64,000 nt of DNA from Planctomycetota bacterium (GCA_024274785.1 JAJSAM010000059.1:62001-126000); one strand, 5' to 3'. Shown: positions 43,503 to 52,679, counted from the stretch's first letter. Numbers and translations are program-made. Notes: a model not told the origin generated them from the sequence alone.

Positions 43503-45764
43503 ATGCTGACCGACCTGGGAGCTGTCCGTACCGCCTATGAACGCTTGAGTGAGGGAGTGAAGATCGGTCGCGAGAGACTGGGGCGTCCGCTGACCCTCGC
43601 GGAGAAGATCCTCTTCGGCCACCTCGACGCGCCTTCGACCCAGGAACTCGACCGCGGCAACAGCTACGCCCTCTTCCGCCCGGACCGGGTGGCCATGCAG
43701 GACGCGACGGCCCAGATGGCTCTCCTCCAGTTCATCCTGGTCGGCCGGAAGCGGGTCGCGGTGCCCTCCACCGTGCACTGCGACCACCTGATCCGCGCTC
43801 AGACCGGCGCCGACGCCGACATGCAGGCCGCCCTGTCCGAGAACGAAGAGGTCTACCGCTTCCTCGAGCAGACCTCGGCGAAGTACGGCATCGGCTTCTG
43901 GAAACCTGGCGCGGGGATCATCCACCAGGTGGTCCTCGAGAACTACGCCTTCCCCGGCGGAATGATGGTGGGCACCGACTCCCACACTCCAAACGCCGGC
44001 GGCATGGGCATGATCGCCATCGGCGTCGGTGGAGCGGACGCGGTGGACGTGATGGCCGGCGAAGCCTGGGGCCTCACCTGGCCGAAGCTGATCGGCGTGC
44101 ACCTCACCGGCGCGCCCTCGGGCTGGACCGCGCCGAAGGACGTCATCCTGAAGGTGGCCGGCATCCTCTCGGTGAAGGGCGGCACCGGGCACATCGTGGA
44201 GTACTTCGGCCCGGGCACCGAAGCCCTCTCCGCCACCGGCAAGGCAACCATCACCAACATGGGGGCCGAGATCGGCGCCACCACCTCGGTCTTCCCCTAC
44301 GACGCGAAATCCGCGGCGTATCTCTCGGCCACCGAGCGAGATGAACTCGCGGCGCTGGCGAACGAGTACGCCGAACACCTGAAGGCGGATCCGGAGATCG
44401 AGAGCAACCCCGGGGCGTTCTACGACCGGATCATCGAGATCGATCTCTCCACTCTCGAGCCGCACCTCGTCGGCCCGCACACCCCCGACCTCGCCCACCC
44501 GATCTCCCGGATGGCCGAGGACGTGGCGAAAGAGGGTTACCCGGACGAGATCACCGCCGCGCTGATCGGTTCCTGCACCAACTCTTCCTACGAGGACATC
44601 GACCGGGCGGCGAGCCTCGCGCGCCAGGCAAAGGCGGCCGGCCTGTCGGTCAAGGCCCCGTTCCTGATCACTCCCGGCTCGGAGCAGGTACGCGCCACGA
44701 TCGAACGCGATGGACAACTCGCCGACCTCGAGGCCATCGGCGGCACCGTCCTCGCCAACGCCTGCGGACCCTGCATCGGCCAGTGGGACCGGCCGGAGGA
44801 GGCGAAGAGCAAGCCAAACAGCATCGTCACCTCGTTCAACCGCAACTTCATGCGGCGCAACGACGGCAGCCCGCTGACCAACGCCTTCATCGGCGGACCG
44901 GAGCTGGTCACCGCGCTGGCCTTTGCCGGAAGCCTGTCCTTCAATCCGATGACGGACCCCCTGACCGCCCCGGACGGCAGCGAGTTCCGCTTCGACCCGC
45001 CGGAGGGAGACGAACTTCCGGGGAGCGGGTTCGATCAGGGCGCAGAGGGATACATCGCTCCGCCGGAGGACGGTGGCGACGTGGAGATTCCCGTGGCCGC
45101 GGGCAGCGAGCGTCTCGAACTGCTTGAGCCCTTCGCCCCCTTTGACGGCAAGGAGCTCGAGAGCCTGCCGATCCTGCTGAAGGCGAAGGGCAAGTGCACC
45201 ACGGACCACATCTCCGCGGCGGGCCCGTGGCTGCGCTATCGCGGACACCTGGAGAACATCAGCGGCAACCTCTACCTCAGCGCGCAGCATGCATTCTCGG
45301 ACGAGGCCGGCAAGGGCAACGACGTGCTCACCGGTGAAACCGGCATCGCCCTCCCGGACCTGGCGAAGCGCTACGCTGAAAAGGGCGTGCAGTGGATCGT
45401 CGTCGCGGACGAGAACTACGGTGAGGGATCCAGCCGGGAGCACGCCGCCATGGAGCCACGCCACCGCGGGTGCCGGGCCATCATCGCCCGTTCCTTCGCC
45501 CGGATCGCGGAGACGAACCTGAAGCGCCAGGGCATCCTTCCGCTCTGGTTCGCGAATGCCGCGGACTACTACCTGGTGCAGGAGAAGGACCGGGTCAGCA
45601 CCCGGGGCCTGACCGACCTGGCTCCCGGCTCCGCCATCACCGTGATGCTCACCCACGAGGACGGCAGCACGGACGAGGTCGGGGCGACGCACAGCCTGTC
45701 GGAGGCGCAGGTGGAGTGGTTCAAGGCCGGATCGGCGCTGAATGCGATGCGAAACCGGACGTAG
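43503..45764 (+). CDS. acnA: Aconitate hydratase
   Basis: 753 residues, the length of the mitochondrial-type aconitases of many bacteria. It converts citrate to isocitrate in the TCA cycle. Cluster ligands are visible in LIGSCTNSSYEDI and NACGPCIGQWDR. Other family blocks are MMVGTDSHTPNAGGMGMI, FNRNFMRRNDGSP, KGKCTTDHISAAGPWLRYRGHL and DENYGEGSSREHAAMEPRH (swivel domain). AAGGAG lies 8 bases upstream of ATG. It ends with TAG, 8 bases before dispersed-repeat copy 4. It is a separate gene from the LeuC-like fragment at the window start. Confidence 0.97.
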   Translation: MLTDLGAVRTAYERLSEGVKIGRERLGRPLTLAEKILFGHLDAPSTQELDRGNSYALFRPDRVAMQDATAQMALLQFILVGRKRVAVPSTVHCDHLIRAQTGADADMQAALSENEEVYRFLEQTSAKYGIGFWKPGAGIIHQVVLENYAFPGGMMVGTDSHTPNAGGMGMIAIGVGGADAVDVMAGEAWGLTWPKLIGVHLTGAPSGWTAPKDVILKVAGILSVKGGTGHIVEYFGPGTEALSATGKATITNMGAEIGATTSVFPYDAKSAAYLSATERDELAALANEYAEHLKADPEIESNPGAFYDRIIEIDLSTLEPHLVGPHTPDLAHPISRMAEDVAKEGYPDEITAALIGSCTNSSYEDIDRAASLARQAKAAGLSVKAPFLITPGSEQVRATIERDGQLADLEAIGGTVLANACGPCIGQWDRPEEAKSKPNSIVTSFNRNFMRRNDGSPLTNAFIGGPELVTALAFAGSLSFNPMTDPLTAPDGSEFRFDPPEGDELPGSGFDQGAEGYIAPPEDGGDVEIPVAAGSERLELLEPFAPFDGKELESLPILLKAKGKCTTDHISAAGPWLRYRGHLENISGNLYLSAQHAFSDEAGKGNDVLTGETGIALPDLAKRYAEKGVQWIVVADENYGEGSSREHAAMEPRHRGCRAIIARSFARIAETNLKRQGILPLWFANAADYYLVQEKDRVSTRGLTDLAPGSAITVMLTHEDGSTDEVGATHSLSEAQVEWFKAGSALNAMRNRT

Positions 45765-45772
45765 TTCACTCG

Positions 45773-45934
45773 GGGCTCATCTGAAAACCAGTGCGCTCAT
45801 TGCACCGAGAGCGCCGCTGCGCCCGAGGAAGCAAGGCGCGAGGAGGGCGCAACCTCACTGGTTTCAACCGACGAGCAACGCCGCTTTGCGGGATGCGGTG
45901 CCCTCGAATGCAGCAGTTGTTTCCAGACGGGCCC
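45773..45934 (+). repeat. Dispersed gene-end repeat, copy 4
   Basis: This 162-bp copy lies just after acnA. Its ends have diverged into a different inverted pair (gggctcatctgaaaac at the left against the complement of ttccagacgggccc at the right). The interior is conserved with the other copies, including GCGCCC...GGGCGC arms, GGTTTCAACCGACGAGCAAC and CCCTCGAA. The right end resembles copy 1, not copies 2 and 3. Confidence 0.85.
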
Positions 45935-46037
45935 TTTCCCCGGCCCCGGAGGGGTGGAGCCCTTTTCGTCCCTGGTTCGAGGCGCTGGCGAACCGGGGAC
46001 CTCCGAGGGTCGGGTTCGGACCGAAACGGGAGAACTG

Positions 46038-46613
46038 ATGAGAGAACTCTGTCTACTGCCGATCCTCGCTCTCGCCGTGCTCTCCGCCTGCGCCTGCCCG
46101 AAATGCCCCCTCGACAGCACGGACGGCGTCGGCGTGGCACTGATCAGAAATCCCAACGCCGCGGAACGCGGCGCGATCGCATCCGTGTTGCAGGTGCTCA
46201 CGGCGCAGGCCGGACCGGAGAGCGCCGAGATCCGCGCAATCGACTCCGCGCTCTCCGCCCGCCGCCTGGTCGTCGGACAGTTCTTCCCATCGGCGAAGAA
46301 CCCTGAGACGCGGGGCTACGTGCTGATGAAGGACGGCGCCATCGCCCTCGACATCTCCTTCGTGCGCTGCGCCCCGCCCGACTCGAACTACCTCGCCGAC
46401 CAGCGCACCTGGCCGCTGTTCCCCGTGCTCTACGCCGCGGGACATCGCCTCCACCACGGCGGAACCTGGCGGGAGTCCATTGCGGCGGCGGGTGCCTTCG
46501 CCGATGATCTGGCGGAAGACATTTCGAGGGGATCGGTCGCCGAGACCCTCCCGACCTCGACGGACCGGGCGCTCCTGGCCCGGTTCCTCAGGAACTGGAA
46601 ACAGATCTACTGA
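46038..46613 (+). CDS. Small lipoprotein, operon partner of the voltage-sensor protein
   Basis: About 191 residues from ATG 46038 with gggaga upstream. The N-terminus MRELCLLPILALAVLSACACP has a lipobox (VLSAC), so the mature protein is probably a lipoprotein of ~176 residues. The mature part contains DSALSARRLVVGQFF, MKDGAIALDISFVRCAPPDSNYLAD and a C-terminal helical stretch. No family recognised. The stop is 2 bp before the start of the giant membrane protein, so the two are one transcription unit and may form a complex. Confidence 0.7.
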   Translation: MRELCLLPILALAVLSACACPKCPLDSTDGVGVALIRNPNAAERGAIASVLQVLTAQAGPESAEIRAIDSALSARRLVVGQFFPSAKNPETRGYVLMKDGAIALDISFVRCAPPDSNYLADQRTWPLFPVLYAAGHRLHHGGTWRESIAAAGAFADDLAEDISRGSVAETLPTSTDRALLARFLRNWKQIY

Positions 46614-46615
46614 AC

Positions 46616-49600
46616 ATGGCCACCCCTGATCCGAAACCCCTGTTCAAGGAACTGCGCAATACCGCGCGCGAAGCGGCGCGGGTGCAGGGGACGGATCGCG
46701 AAGCCATCCTCAGCCGCCGGCGGGCGCTGCGCCGGAAGATCGCCGCCCTCCCGTTCGACGGGCCGGCCGCCGCCGCTCTCTCCGAGTTCCTCGCTCATAG
46801 CGATTCCCGACTCGAGCGCCTGGAGCACCGGGATGGGATTCCCGAGAACGACAGCCAGGAGATCATGGAGTTGCGCGCGGATCTCTGCTGGCTGCCGCAG
46901 ATCTTCTCCCGGGACAAGCTTCCCCAGGCGCTGCGCTACCTGGACTCGGAAGTCAAGGCGGTCCGGCCGGAGGCCACGGAACTCGCCGTTTTCGACGGAG
47001 GGCGGGCGGCGGATCAAGTCAAACGGGTCTTCGCCCGGCTCGTTTCCGTCCAGAGCACGAAGCTCGGTGATGCCACGGCCCATCTGGCCGGCGAAGAGGC
47101 GCCGGATCTCCAGGGACTCTGGTGCGCCTACCTCGAGGCGCGAGACCTGAAGATCCGGACCGGCCGGCCGGTGCCGGCCGAGAGGGAACTGCGCGACCGC
47201 ATCGAAGAGCGGGTCCTCGCCCTGCCTCCGCCGGAGACCGCCGACTCCCTCGAGTTCGGCGCGGCGGAGTTCGATGACATCGCCCTGGACCTCCTGGCCT
47301 CGCAGGCCGACGCCCCGCCCGGACAGGCAGCCGACGAGATCGAAGGGGTGCGCCGCGACCTGGCCTGGGTGCGCAACCTGGTGCGCGACGAACTCCGGAC
47401 CTGCACCTCGAACGAGGAAGACCGGGGGCCCGCCCGGCAGCTCAGGAAGGCCCTCCGGCGTCTCAACAGAACGAACCGGAAGATGGTGCGCGAGGCCCAG
47501 GAACTGCGCCTGCAAGCCCGCCAGGAGGAGATCTTCGGAACCCGGGCGGTGGCGTGGTTCGAAAACCTGATCCTCTGGCTCATCCTCCTCGTGATGGTGG
47601 TGCTGATCGTCGAGGCGGTCCTGCCGGACCCGTGGCCTGCCCCCCACGCAACGGCCAAAGCCGTCGCCGAAGCCGAAGCCTGGCGGCCGGTCCATCGCAT
47701 CCTGGCCTGGATCGACGCGGCCATCTGCGCCGTATTCCTGGTCGAGTTCTTCGGGAAGCTCATGATGGTGAAAGGGAAGCTGTCATGGTTCCGTCGGCAC
47801 TTCCTGGTGGATCTCATTCCATCCATTCCCTATGGACTGATCGCCGCGCACTCTCTCGACAGCCTGCGCGCCGGCAGGCTCGTCCGCTTCGCCCGACTGC
47901 CCCGGCTCCTCCGGTACATACGATTCGCCAGACCCCTGATTCGCTTCGCCCGCTTCTTCGGCTTCCTGCAGCGCGGCATCGATCGTCTGATCCGGCTCCA
48001 CGGCGCGCTCCTCAATCGGAACATCGTGCTCTTCGAACCCGCCCGGACTCGTGAAGGCGTCCGGAGCACCTCGGAGCTGGGCGGACGGCTCCGCCTGCTC
48101 CGAGCGAGAGCCAGGAGGGCGTGGCGACGGACGTCCGCCGAGCTCGATCCGACCGCCCGCTCCCGCCGGATTCGCGGGTTCCTCGGCGGATTGCCGGAAG
48201 AGAAGGAACTCCTCCTGCTCCCCACCGTGGGTGCATCGACCGGGACGGAGAGCGGGCAGTTCGTGCGCGCGGAGGAGCTGATCCGGAGCCTGACGGACCT
48301 CGACGGGGGGACGGTGGAAGCATCGATCGGCCAGGCCGCCGCCGCCCGAATCAGCGCCACCCTCGAGCGTCTGGACGCCCCGCTGCTCCGGGACATGCCG
48401 CTCCTGCGCCAGATGATCCCGGCCGCGCGGGTCGGGGAGGCGGTGGAGCGGGTAGCGGCGGCGGGGAAGGCCCTCGGCCGCTACATCCAGAAGCGGCTGG
48501 GAGGCATCCACTGGATCAGCGACCTCTCCGGCGTGATCACCGGACCCCAGTTCCTGGATCGCGTGGGCGCGGGCATGGTGCAGGCGACGGAGCGCCCGGC
48601 GAAGCGGCTCCTGCTCTTCGGCCTGGGCTTCGTATTCTTCAGAGGGCTGGTTCACCTCATGTTCCCCGGGTTCACCGACCACCCGGAAGGCGTGGACGTT
48701 CCGTTCCTCGTCAGCATCGCGGATTGGCTGGAGCGCACGCTGGGGACGCCGTTCCTCGTCCTCGGAGTGGTCTGCCTGGTCATCCTGACCATCGGGCGCT
48801 GGTTCCGGCGGGTCGCCGGAGAAGCGACCGACTTCTACAACCGCACCGCCGAGGCGCAGTATCTGAACCTTCTGAAAGAGGCCAAGCTCGCGCACCAGGA
48901 CGAAGACCTCGAGCTGCTGTGGGACCGGGTGTTGCGGCCGGAATTCCTGATCTCTCGCAGCACCATCGAACCGGGAGGCGAAGCGCTGAAGGAGCGGTTT
49001 ACGGAGCGGCGGTCCTCCCGGGACCGCGTCGACCGGGTGCTCAAGCTCTACGACGACTACCTGGACGGCGCGCTCTTCCACATCACCGACACGAAGACGA
49101 GCAGCCAGTTTCTCGGAAACATCGCCCTCGAGAGCATCCGCACGCACTGTCTCGGCTTCTCGAGGCGGGAACGCCGGCGACTGGAGGAGCTCGACCTCGA
49201 TCGGCAGAGATCGGCGATCCGGGGCCCCTACCTCTGGTTCCGGTCGGTAACGCACTCCATCACCCAGTGGACCGCCCGGTTGATCCTCGAGTACAACCAC
49301 CACGCCATCTCGGAGAAGGAGCGGGCGAACTGCCCGGAGCCGGCCCTCACCACCCACAAACGCTGGCTCGAGAGAAAACTCAGCGGGGCATCCGGAGGGG
49401 ACGATGACTCCGGGAACATGCCATTCTCCGTCACCACCTGGTTCTCGGCCCTGCACTTTCTCACCGTGGACGAGGACCGTGACCGGGCGGTGGCGGAGGA
49501 GTTCGGCGAGAGAACGCTGAAGGCGCTCCAGGCGGACCGCCAGGCCATGATCCGAACGGTCTTCGGCACCTACCCGTTCCATCGGCGCGCGCGCTCCGAG

Positions 49601-50596
49601 CGCACCATCAACCCCTTCCAGCTCTACTACCGCTACCTGGCAGGTGGCAAGGTGCTGTTCCTCCCGTTCTACTTTCTCGGGGCATTGCTGAAAGCGGTGG
49701 GCTGGCTGCTGCACCGCATCCGGGTCACGCTGCACGAGATCCTTCACCCCGGGGAGATGAGCGACGACGGGAAGGAGAACTGGGCATCCTACGACGTGGC
49801 GGTGCGCAAGATCGGCCGGATGCGCAAGCCCCTTTACATGGAGTGCGCGCGTTTCCGGGCGCTGTTCGATCCGGAGTACCTCGGCGTCGACCTGATCCCC
49901 GGAGAGGACTCCGGACTGGAAGGCCGCACCTACCGGGAGGATCTGGAGCAGATCGGCGCGTGGGACGTGGAATGGGACGACTTCGAGTCGATCCGATCCG
50001 AACGCGACAAGGCGCTGGCTGAGCTGGAGATCCTGGCCGAACGCGCGGGCGGCCCCGAGATTCTGGTCCGGGATCTCGGCGCCCCGGCCGACCAGGACTG
50101 GCGGGAGGCCTGGCGCGCGCTCTCGATCGCCGTGGCGGTGGATTACCGGGGAGGACGCAGCCTGCACGGTCTCGACGTCAACTGCAAGGCAATCGTCCGG
50201 GAGGTCGTCGAGAAGAAGGGACGCGTTTCCGGATGCACCTGGTGGCGGCGGATCACCAGGCTCTTCCTCCCCGGGAAGGTTCTCTCCGAAGCCTGGGGCA
50301 AGTTTGAAACGAGGTACGGCTTCGAGCACCTTTCGCCCGAAGAGCGCCAGTGGGTATTCCGGGCGGTCCGCGCCGATTACCGCGGACTGAAGCGCCTGGT
50401 GCAACTCGGCGCCGCGCTGCCGCCGGACACCACGCCGCGGGACGCCGCGCGGGAGATCTTCCACCAGGCGGTGGCGCGCCCTGAGAACTGGAGCGAACAA
50501 CTGGTCACGCTGCGGGCGGTGCAGTCCCTTTCAGTGCTCGATGTCCGGAATTACCGGCGCCAGGTCTGGGCCCTCGGCGGCTACGGAAGCGAGTGA
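46616..50596 (+). CDS. Giant membrane protein with a voltage-sensor domain and no pore
   Basis: 1326 residues. After ~310 soluble, helix-rich residues comes a canonical ion-channel voltage sensor. S1 spans ~318-336. S2 IDAAICAVFLVEFFGKL (~366-382) has the F..E..K pattern. S3 FLVDLIPSIPYGLI spans ~396-409. S4 has Arg at 421, 424, 427, 430, 433, 436, 439, 443 and 446. No K-channel filter (TVGYG-like) or second pore helix follows. A long loop is succeeded by two more membrane helices (~666-684 and ~713-730) and ~590 mainly soluble residues. The soluble parts match no family I recognise. It could be a voltage-gated enzyme or a mechanosensor. The S1-S4 assignment is firm; the function is not. Confidence 0.75.
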   Translation: MATPDPKPLFKELRNTAREAARVQGTDREAILSRRRALRRKIAALPFDGPAAAALSEFLAHSDSRLERLEHRDGIPENDSQEIMELRADLCWLPQIFSRDKLPQALRYLDSEVKAVRPEATELAVFDGGRAADQVKRVFARLVSVQSTKLGDATAHLAGEEAPDLQGLWCAYLEARDLKIRTGRPVPAERELRDRIEERVLALPPPETADSLEFGAAEFDDIALDLLASQADAPPGQAADEIEGVRRDLAWVRNLVRDELRTCTSNEEDRGPARQLRKALRRLNRTNRKMVREAQELRLQARQEEIFGTRAVAWFENLILWLILLVMVVLIVEAVLPDPWPAPHATAKAVAEAEAWRPVHRILAWIDAAICAVFLVEFFGKLMMVKGKLSWFRRHFLVDLIPSIPYGLIAAHSLDSLRAGRLVRFARLPRLLRYIRFARPLIRFARFFGFLQRGIDRLIRLHGALLNRNIVLFEPARTREGVRSTSELGGRLRLLRARARRAWRRTSAELDPTARSRRIRGFLGGLPEEKELLLLPTVGASTGTESGQFVRAEELIRSLTDLDGGTVEASIGQAAAARISATLERLDAPLLRDMPLLRQMIPAARVGEAVERVAAAGKALGRYIQKRLGGIHWISDLSGVITGPQFLDRVGAGMVQATERPAKRLLLFGLGFVFFRGLVHLMFPGFTDHPEGVDVPFLVSIADWLERTLGTPFLVLGVVCLVILTIGRWFRRVAGEATDFYNRTAEAQYLNLLKEAKLAHQDEDLELLWDRVLRPEFLISRSTIEPGGEALKERFTERRSSRDRVDRVLKLYDDYLDGALFHITDTKTSSQFLGNIALESIRTHCLGFSRRERRRLEELDLDRQRSAIRGPYLWFRSVTHSITQWTARLILEYNHHAISEKERANCPEPALTTHKRWLERKLSGASGGDDDSGNMPFSVTTWFSALHFLTVDEDRDRAVAEEFGERTLKALQADRQAMIRTVFGTYPFHRRARSERTINPFQLYYRYLAGGKVLFLPFYFLGALLKAVGWLLHRIRVTLHEILHPGEMSDDGKENWASYDVAVRKIGRMRKPLYMECARFRALFDPEYLGVDLIPGEDSGLEGRTYREDLEQIGAWDVEWDDFESIRSERDKALAELEILAERAGGPEILVRDLGAPADQDWREAWRALSIAVAVDYRGGRSLHGLDVNCKAIVREVVEKKGRVSGCTWWRRITRLFLPGKVLSEAWGKFETRYGFEHLSPEERQWVFRAVRADYRGLKRLVQLGAALPPDTTPRDAAREIFHQAVARPENWSEQLVTLRAVQSLSVLDVRNYRRQVWALGGYGSE

Positions 50597-50631
50597 AGGG
50601 CCAGGGCCCTCGGGGTTACGGAAATGAGTGA
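50568..50631 (+). repeat. Imperfect tandem duplication of the gene end
   Basis: The last codons and stop of the giant protein (50568-50596) recur slightly altered at 50604-50631, both with gggccctcgg near the start and gagtga at the end. A 14-base hairpin, AGGGCC-AG-GGCCCT (50597-50610), spans the junction. Confidence 0.6.
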
Positions 50632-50687
50632 GAGCCGTCCGGCCCTTGGGTATCCTTGAGATTCACGCGAAACGCCCGGAGGAAGCC

Positions 50688-50894
50688 ATGTCGTCCGAAA
50701 CGCCCCCCGAAAAGTGTCCTTTCGACCACGACGTCACGAAAGCCGTGGACTGCCCCTACGAGGGAGAGTGTCCCTGGCACGTCCGCGAGGACGGTGAGAA
50801 GTGTTTCTGCGCAGTCGGGGAGACTCCCGAGTTGCAAATGCGCAAGATGATCGCCTCCCAACTCGATCAGGACGAAGACCAGCCGGGAGAGTAG
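50688..50894 (+). CDS. Cysteine-rich mini-protein
   Basis: A 68-residue acidic protein beginning MSSETPPEKCPFDHD, with a ggagga ribosome-binding site just upstream. Cys pattern: KCPFDHD, DCPYEGECPWH and EKCFC, six Cys and two His, suggesting one or two metal sites or a redox pair. The C-terminal third is helical and acidic (LQMRKMIASQLDQDEDQ). No signal peptide and no recognised family. It lies between the giant voltage-sensor gene and a zinc-ribbon/TM protein on the same strand. Confidence 0.6.
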   Translation: MSSETPPEKCPFDHDVTKAVDCPYEGECPWHVREDGEKCFCAVGETPELQMRKMIASQLDQDEDQPGE

Positions 50895-50972
50895 AACTTC
50901 GCCGGAGGGCGCCGCGCGGTCGGCGCCGGTCCCGGCGTGCCGGAGCATTCGTAAACCAGGAGGGCTTTTCCC

Positions 50973-52202
50973 GTGCCGATCACCCGTTGCCCGGGCTGCA
51001 ACGAAAGCCTTGAAGTCCCCGCCGTCGTCCCCGGTGGACTGGTATCCTGCCCCTATTGCGGCGAGGAATTCGCCCCGCCCGGGGGTGGGCGCCCTCGAGG
51101 TGGAGGAGGAGGTGCACGCCGCGGTCGCGGGAGGGACCGGGACGACTACGACGACGGCTACGGCCGTCCGCGCGGCGGTTACCGGAAGAAGGCGGACCCG
51201 GTGCCGATCATTCTCGGGATCCTCGCGGTGCTCGTGCTCGGCGGAGTCGGTATCTTCTTCCTGGTCAAGAAGAACCGGCAGGACGACGCTCGCCAGCAGA
51301 CCTTCTACGCCAAGGTCGCCGCGACGCCGTCCGTCGCCTTCCCGATGCCGCCCGCGCCTCCGCCCCCGGACACCGCCCGCGCGCCGTTCGACCTCCAGAC
51401 GGTCTATCTCGAGAAGGACCTGGTCACGCTGATGGAGCTGTCCTACTCCTCCGGAGTCAACCACTGGAAGAACGGCAAGAAGATCCCCGCGTCCTACCCG
51501 GGACTCTCCTACTCGGTCAAGTGTGAGGAGCATGGCGAACGGGTGACGGCGGCGGACGACACCTCGAGCACCCACGTGGGACACTACCTCGTTCCGTCGT
51601 ACGCGTGGGGCACGCAGACCGTGCTCTCCAACATCACCGTGGACGCCACGTTCAAATTGAACCGAAAGGGAATGCTGCTCCCCGGAACGTTCACCCAGAC
51701 CGGCGGCACCACGATCTCACCGGTGCCGGAGTTCATCGCCGACCGGGGCCTCGGCGTCCTGCCGAACAAGCCGGTGTTGCTCTACGAAGTCTGGGGCACG
51801 GAACGCCTCGACAACCCCCTCGCTCGTCACATCATCCTCGACGGCCGTTCCCTGGAGAGCATCCCCGCAAAGCGCCAGCGGATGGGCGGCTGGAGAATCG
51901 CCACCGGAACTCTCGAGACGAGGGAGTCCGACGGTAGCTGGACCCGCAAGGCGGCCGTGGACCTTCGCCTCAACGCGGTGGAGAACGGAATCGTCCGCAA
52001 CTTCATCTACCAGGGCCAGCCGGCGGAGCTCTCCTTCGCCACGAAGTGGTCCGGCGAGGCCGAGTACCTGCTCCTGAGTCGACTCCTGGTGCGCGTCGGC
52101 AACCTGAAAACGGTGCTCGACGTCCAGGTGAAGACGAAGACGGATGTCTACCGGTGGAGCGGCCAGACGATGGCGAACCTGAAGCTGTACAAGGACCCGT
52201 AA
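50973..52202 (+). CDS. Zinc-ribbon, single-TM protein with an unknown ectodomain
   Basis: 409 residues from GTG 50973. The zinc ribbon at the start has Cys 6/9 and 26/29. An Arg/Gly/Asp-rich low-complexity stretch (~36-72) follows, and then one membrane helix at ~77-98 (VPIILGILAVLVLGGVGIFFL). The rest is a ~300-residue extracytoplasmic beta-rich domain (LYEVWGTERLDNPLARHI, MGGWRIATGTLETRESDG). The same ribbon-TM-ectodomain plan occurs in the TPR protein at 35256. A 183-base piece of the ectodomain is duplicated at 55101-55286 as a fragment. Family not recognised. Confidence 0.75.
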   Translation: MPITRCPGCNESLEVPAVVPGGLVSCPYCGEEFAPPGGGRPRGGGGGARRGRGRDRDDYDDGYGRPRGGYRKKADPVPIILGILAVLVLGGVGIFFLVKKNRQDDARQQTFYAKVAATPSVAFPMPPAPPPPDTARAPFDLQTVYLEKDLVTLMELSYSSGVNHWKNGKKIPASYPGLSYSVKCEEHGERVTAADDTSSTHVGHYLVPSYAWGTQTVLSNITVDATFKLNRKGMLLPGTFTQTGGTTISPVPEFIADRGLGVLPNKPVLLYEVWGTERLDNPLARHIILDGRSLESIPAKRQRMGGWRIATGTLETRESDGSWTRKAAVDLRLNAVENGIVRNFIYQGQPAELSFATKWSGEAEYLLLSRLLVRVGNLKTVLDVQVKTKTDVYRWSGQTMANLKLYKDP

Positions 52203-52593
52203 GGGGCCCCTCCATCGGCGCGCTCGACGTGGCGCTGCGCGTCCTGCACATCAAGCCGAGCCATGCGCCGGCGAGGCAGGTGCTCGAGACGGAATACCGG
52301 CTCCTGACCAGATCCGACATCATCCTTCTCCTGTGCGACCTGATGGGCCGGTGCATGATCCTCTTCGGCAGTCTGGTCTTCACCGAGGCCGGAAGACAGG
52401 CTCATGCGAGAGGAGGTTCCTTCGGAATGGTCAACGACCTCCTGCGGGTGTCCGCGCACCTGGACATGAGCTGGCGACGGTCGCGATCCCGATGTTGCTG
52501 CTGTCGCTGTGCCCGCTGCCTCTGGCGTTCCTGTTGACGAGGCGCGGACGGGCCGTAGAGTCGATCCCGTCCCGAAGCCCCGCACCTACCTGA
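52203..52593 (+). pseudogene. Decayed gene remnant, probably a membrane protein
   Basis: One frame reads through LITRSD-like helical text around RSDIILLLCDLMGRCMILFG and GGSFGMVNDLLRVSAHL, then loses coding character. A second frame, shifted by one, gives ELATVAIPMLLLSLCPLPLA and a basic tail, and stops at 52591-52593. Joined by one frameshift near 52470, these make a plausible but broken membrane protein. No start codon with a ribosome-binding site is seen. Treat as a remnant; identity unknown. Confidence 0.3.
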
Positions 52594-52679
52594 CCGTTGG
52601 CAAGGTGAAGCCGGGTGACTTGCCGATAGCATGAACTCGGCAGAAACAACTTTATCTTCCACAGAGAGATGGAATACGG

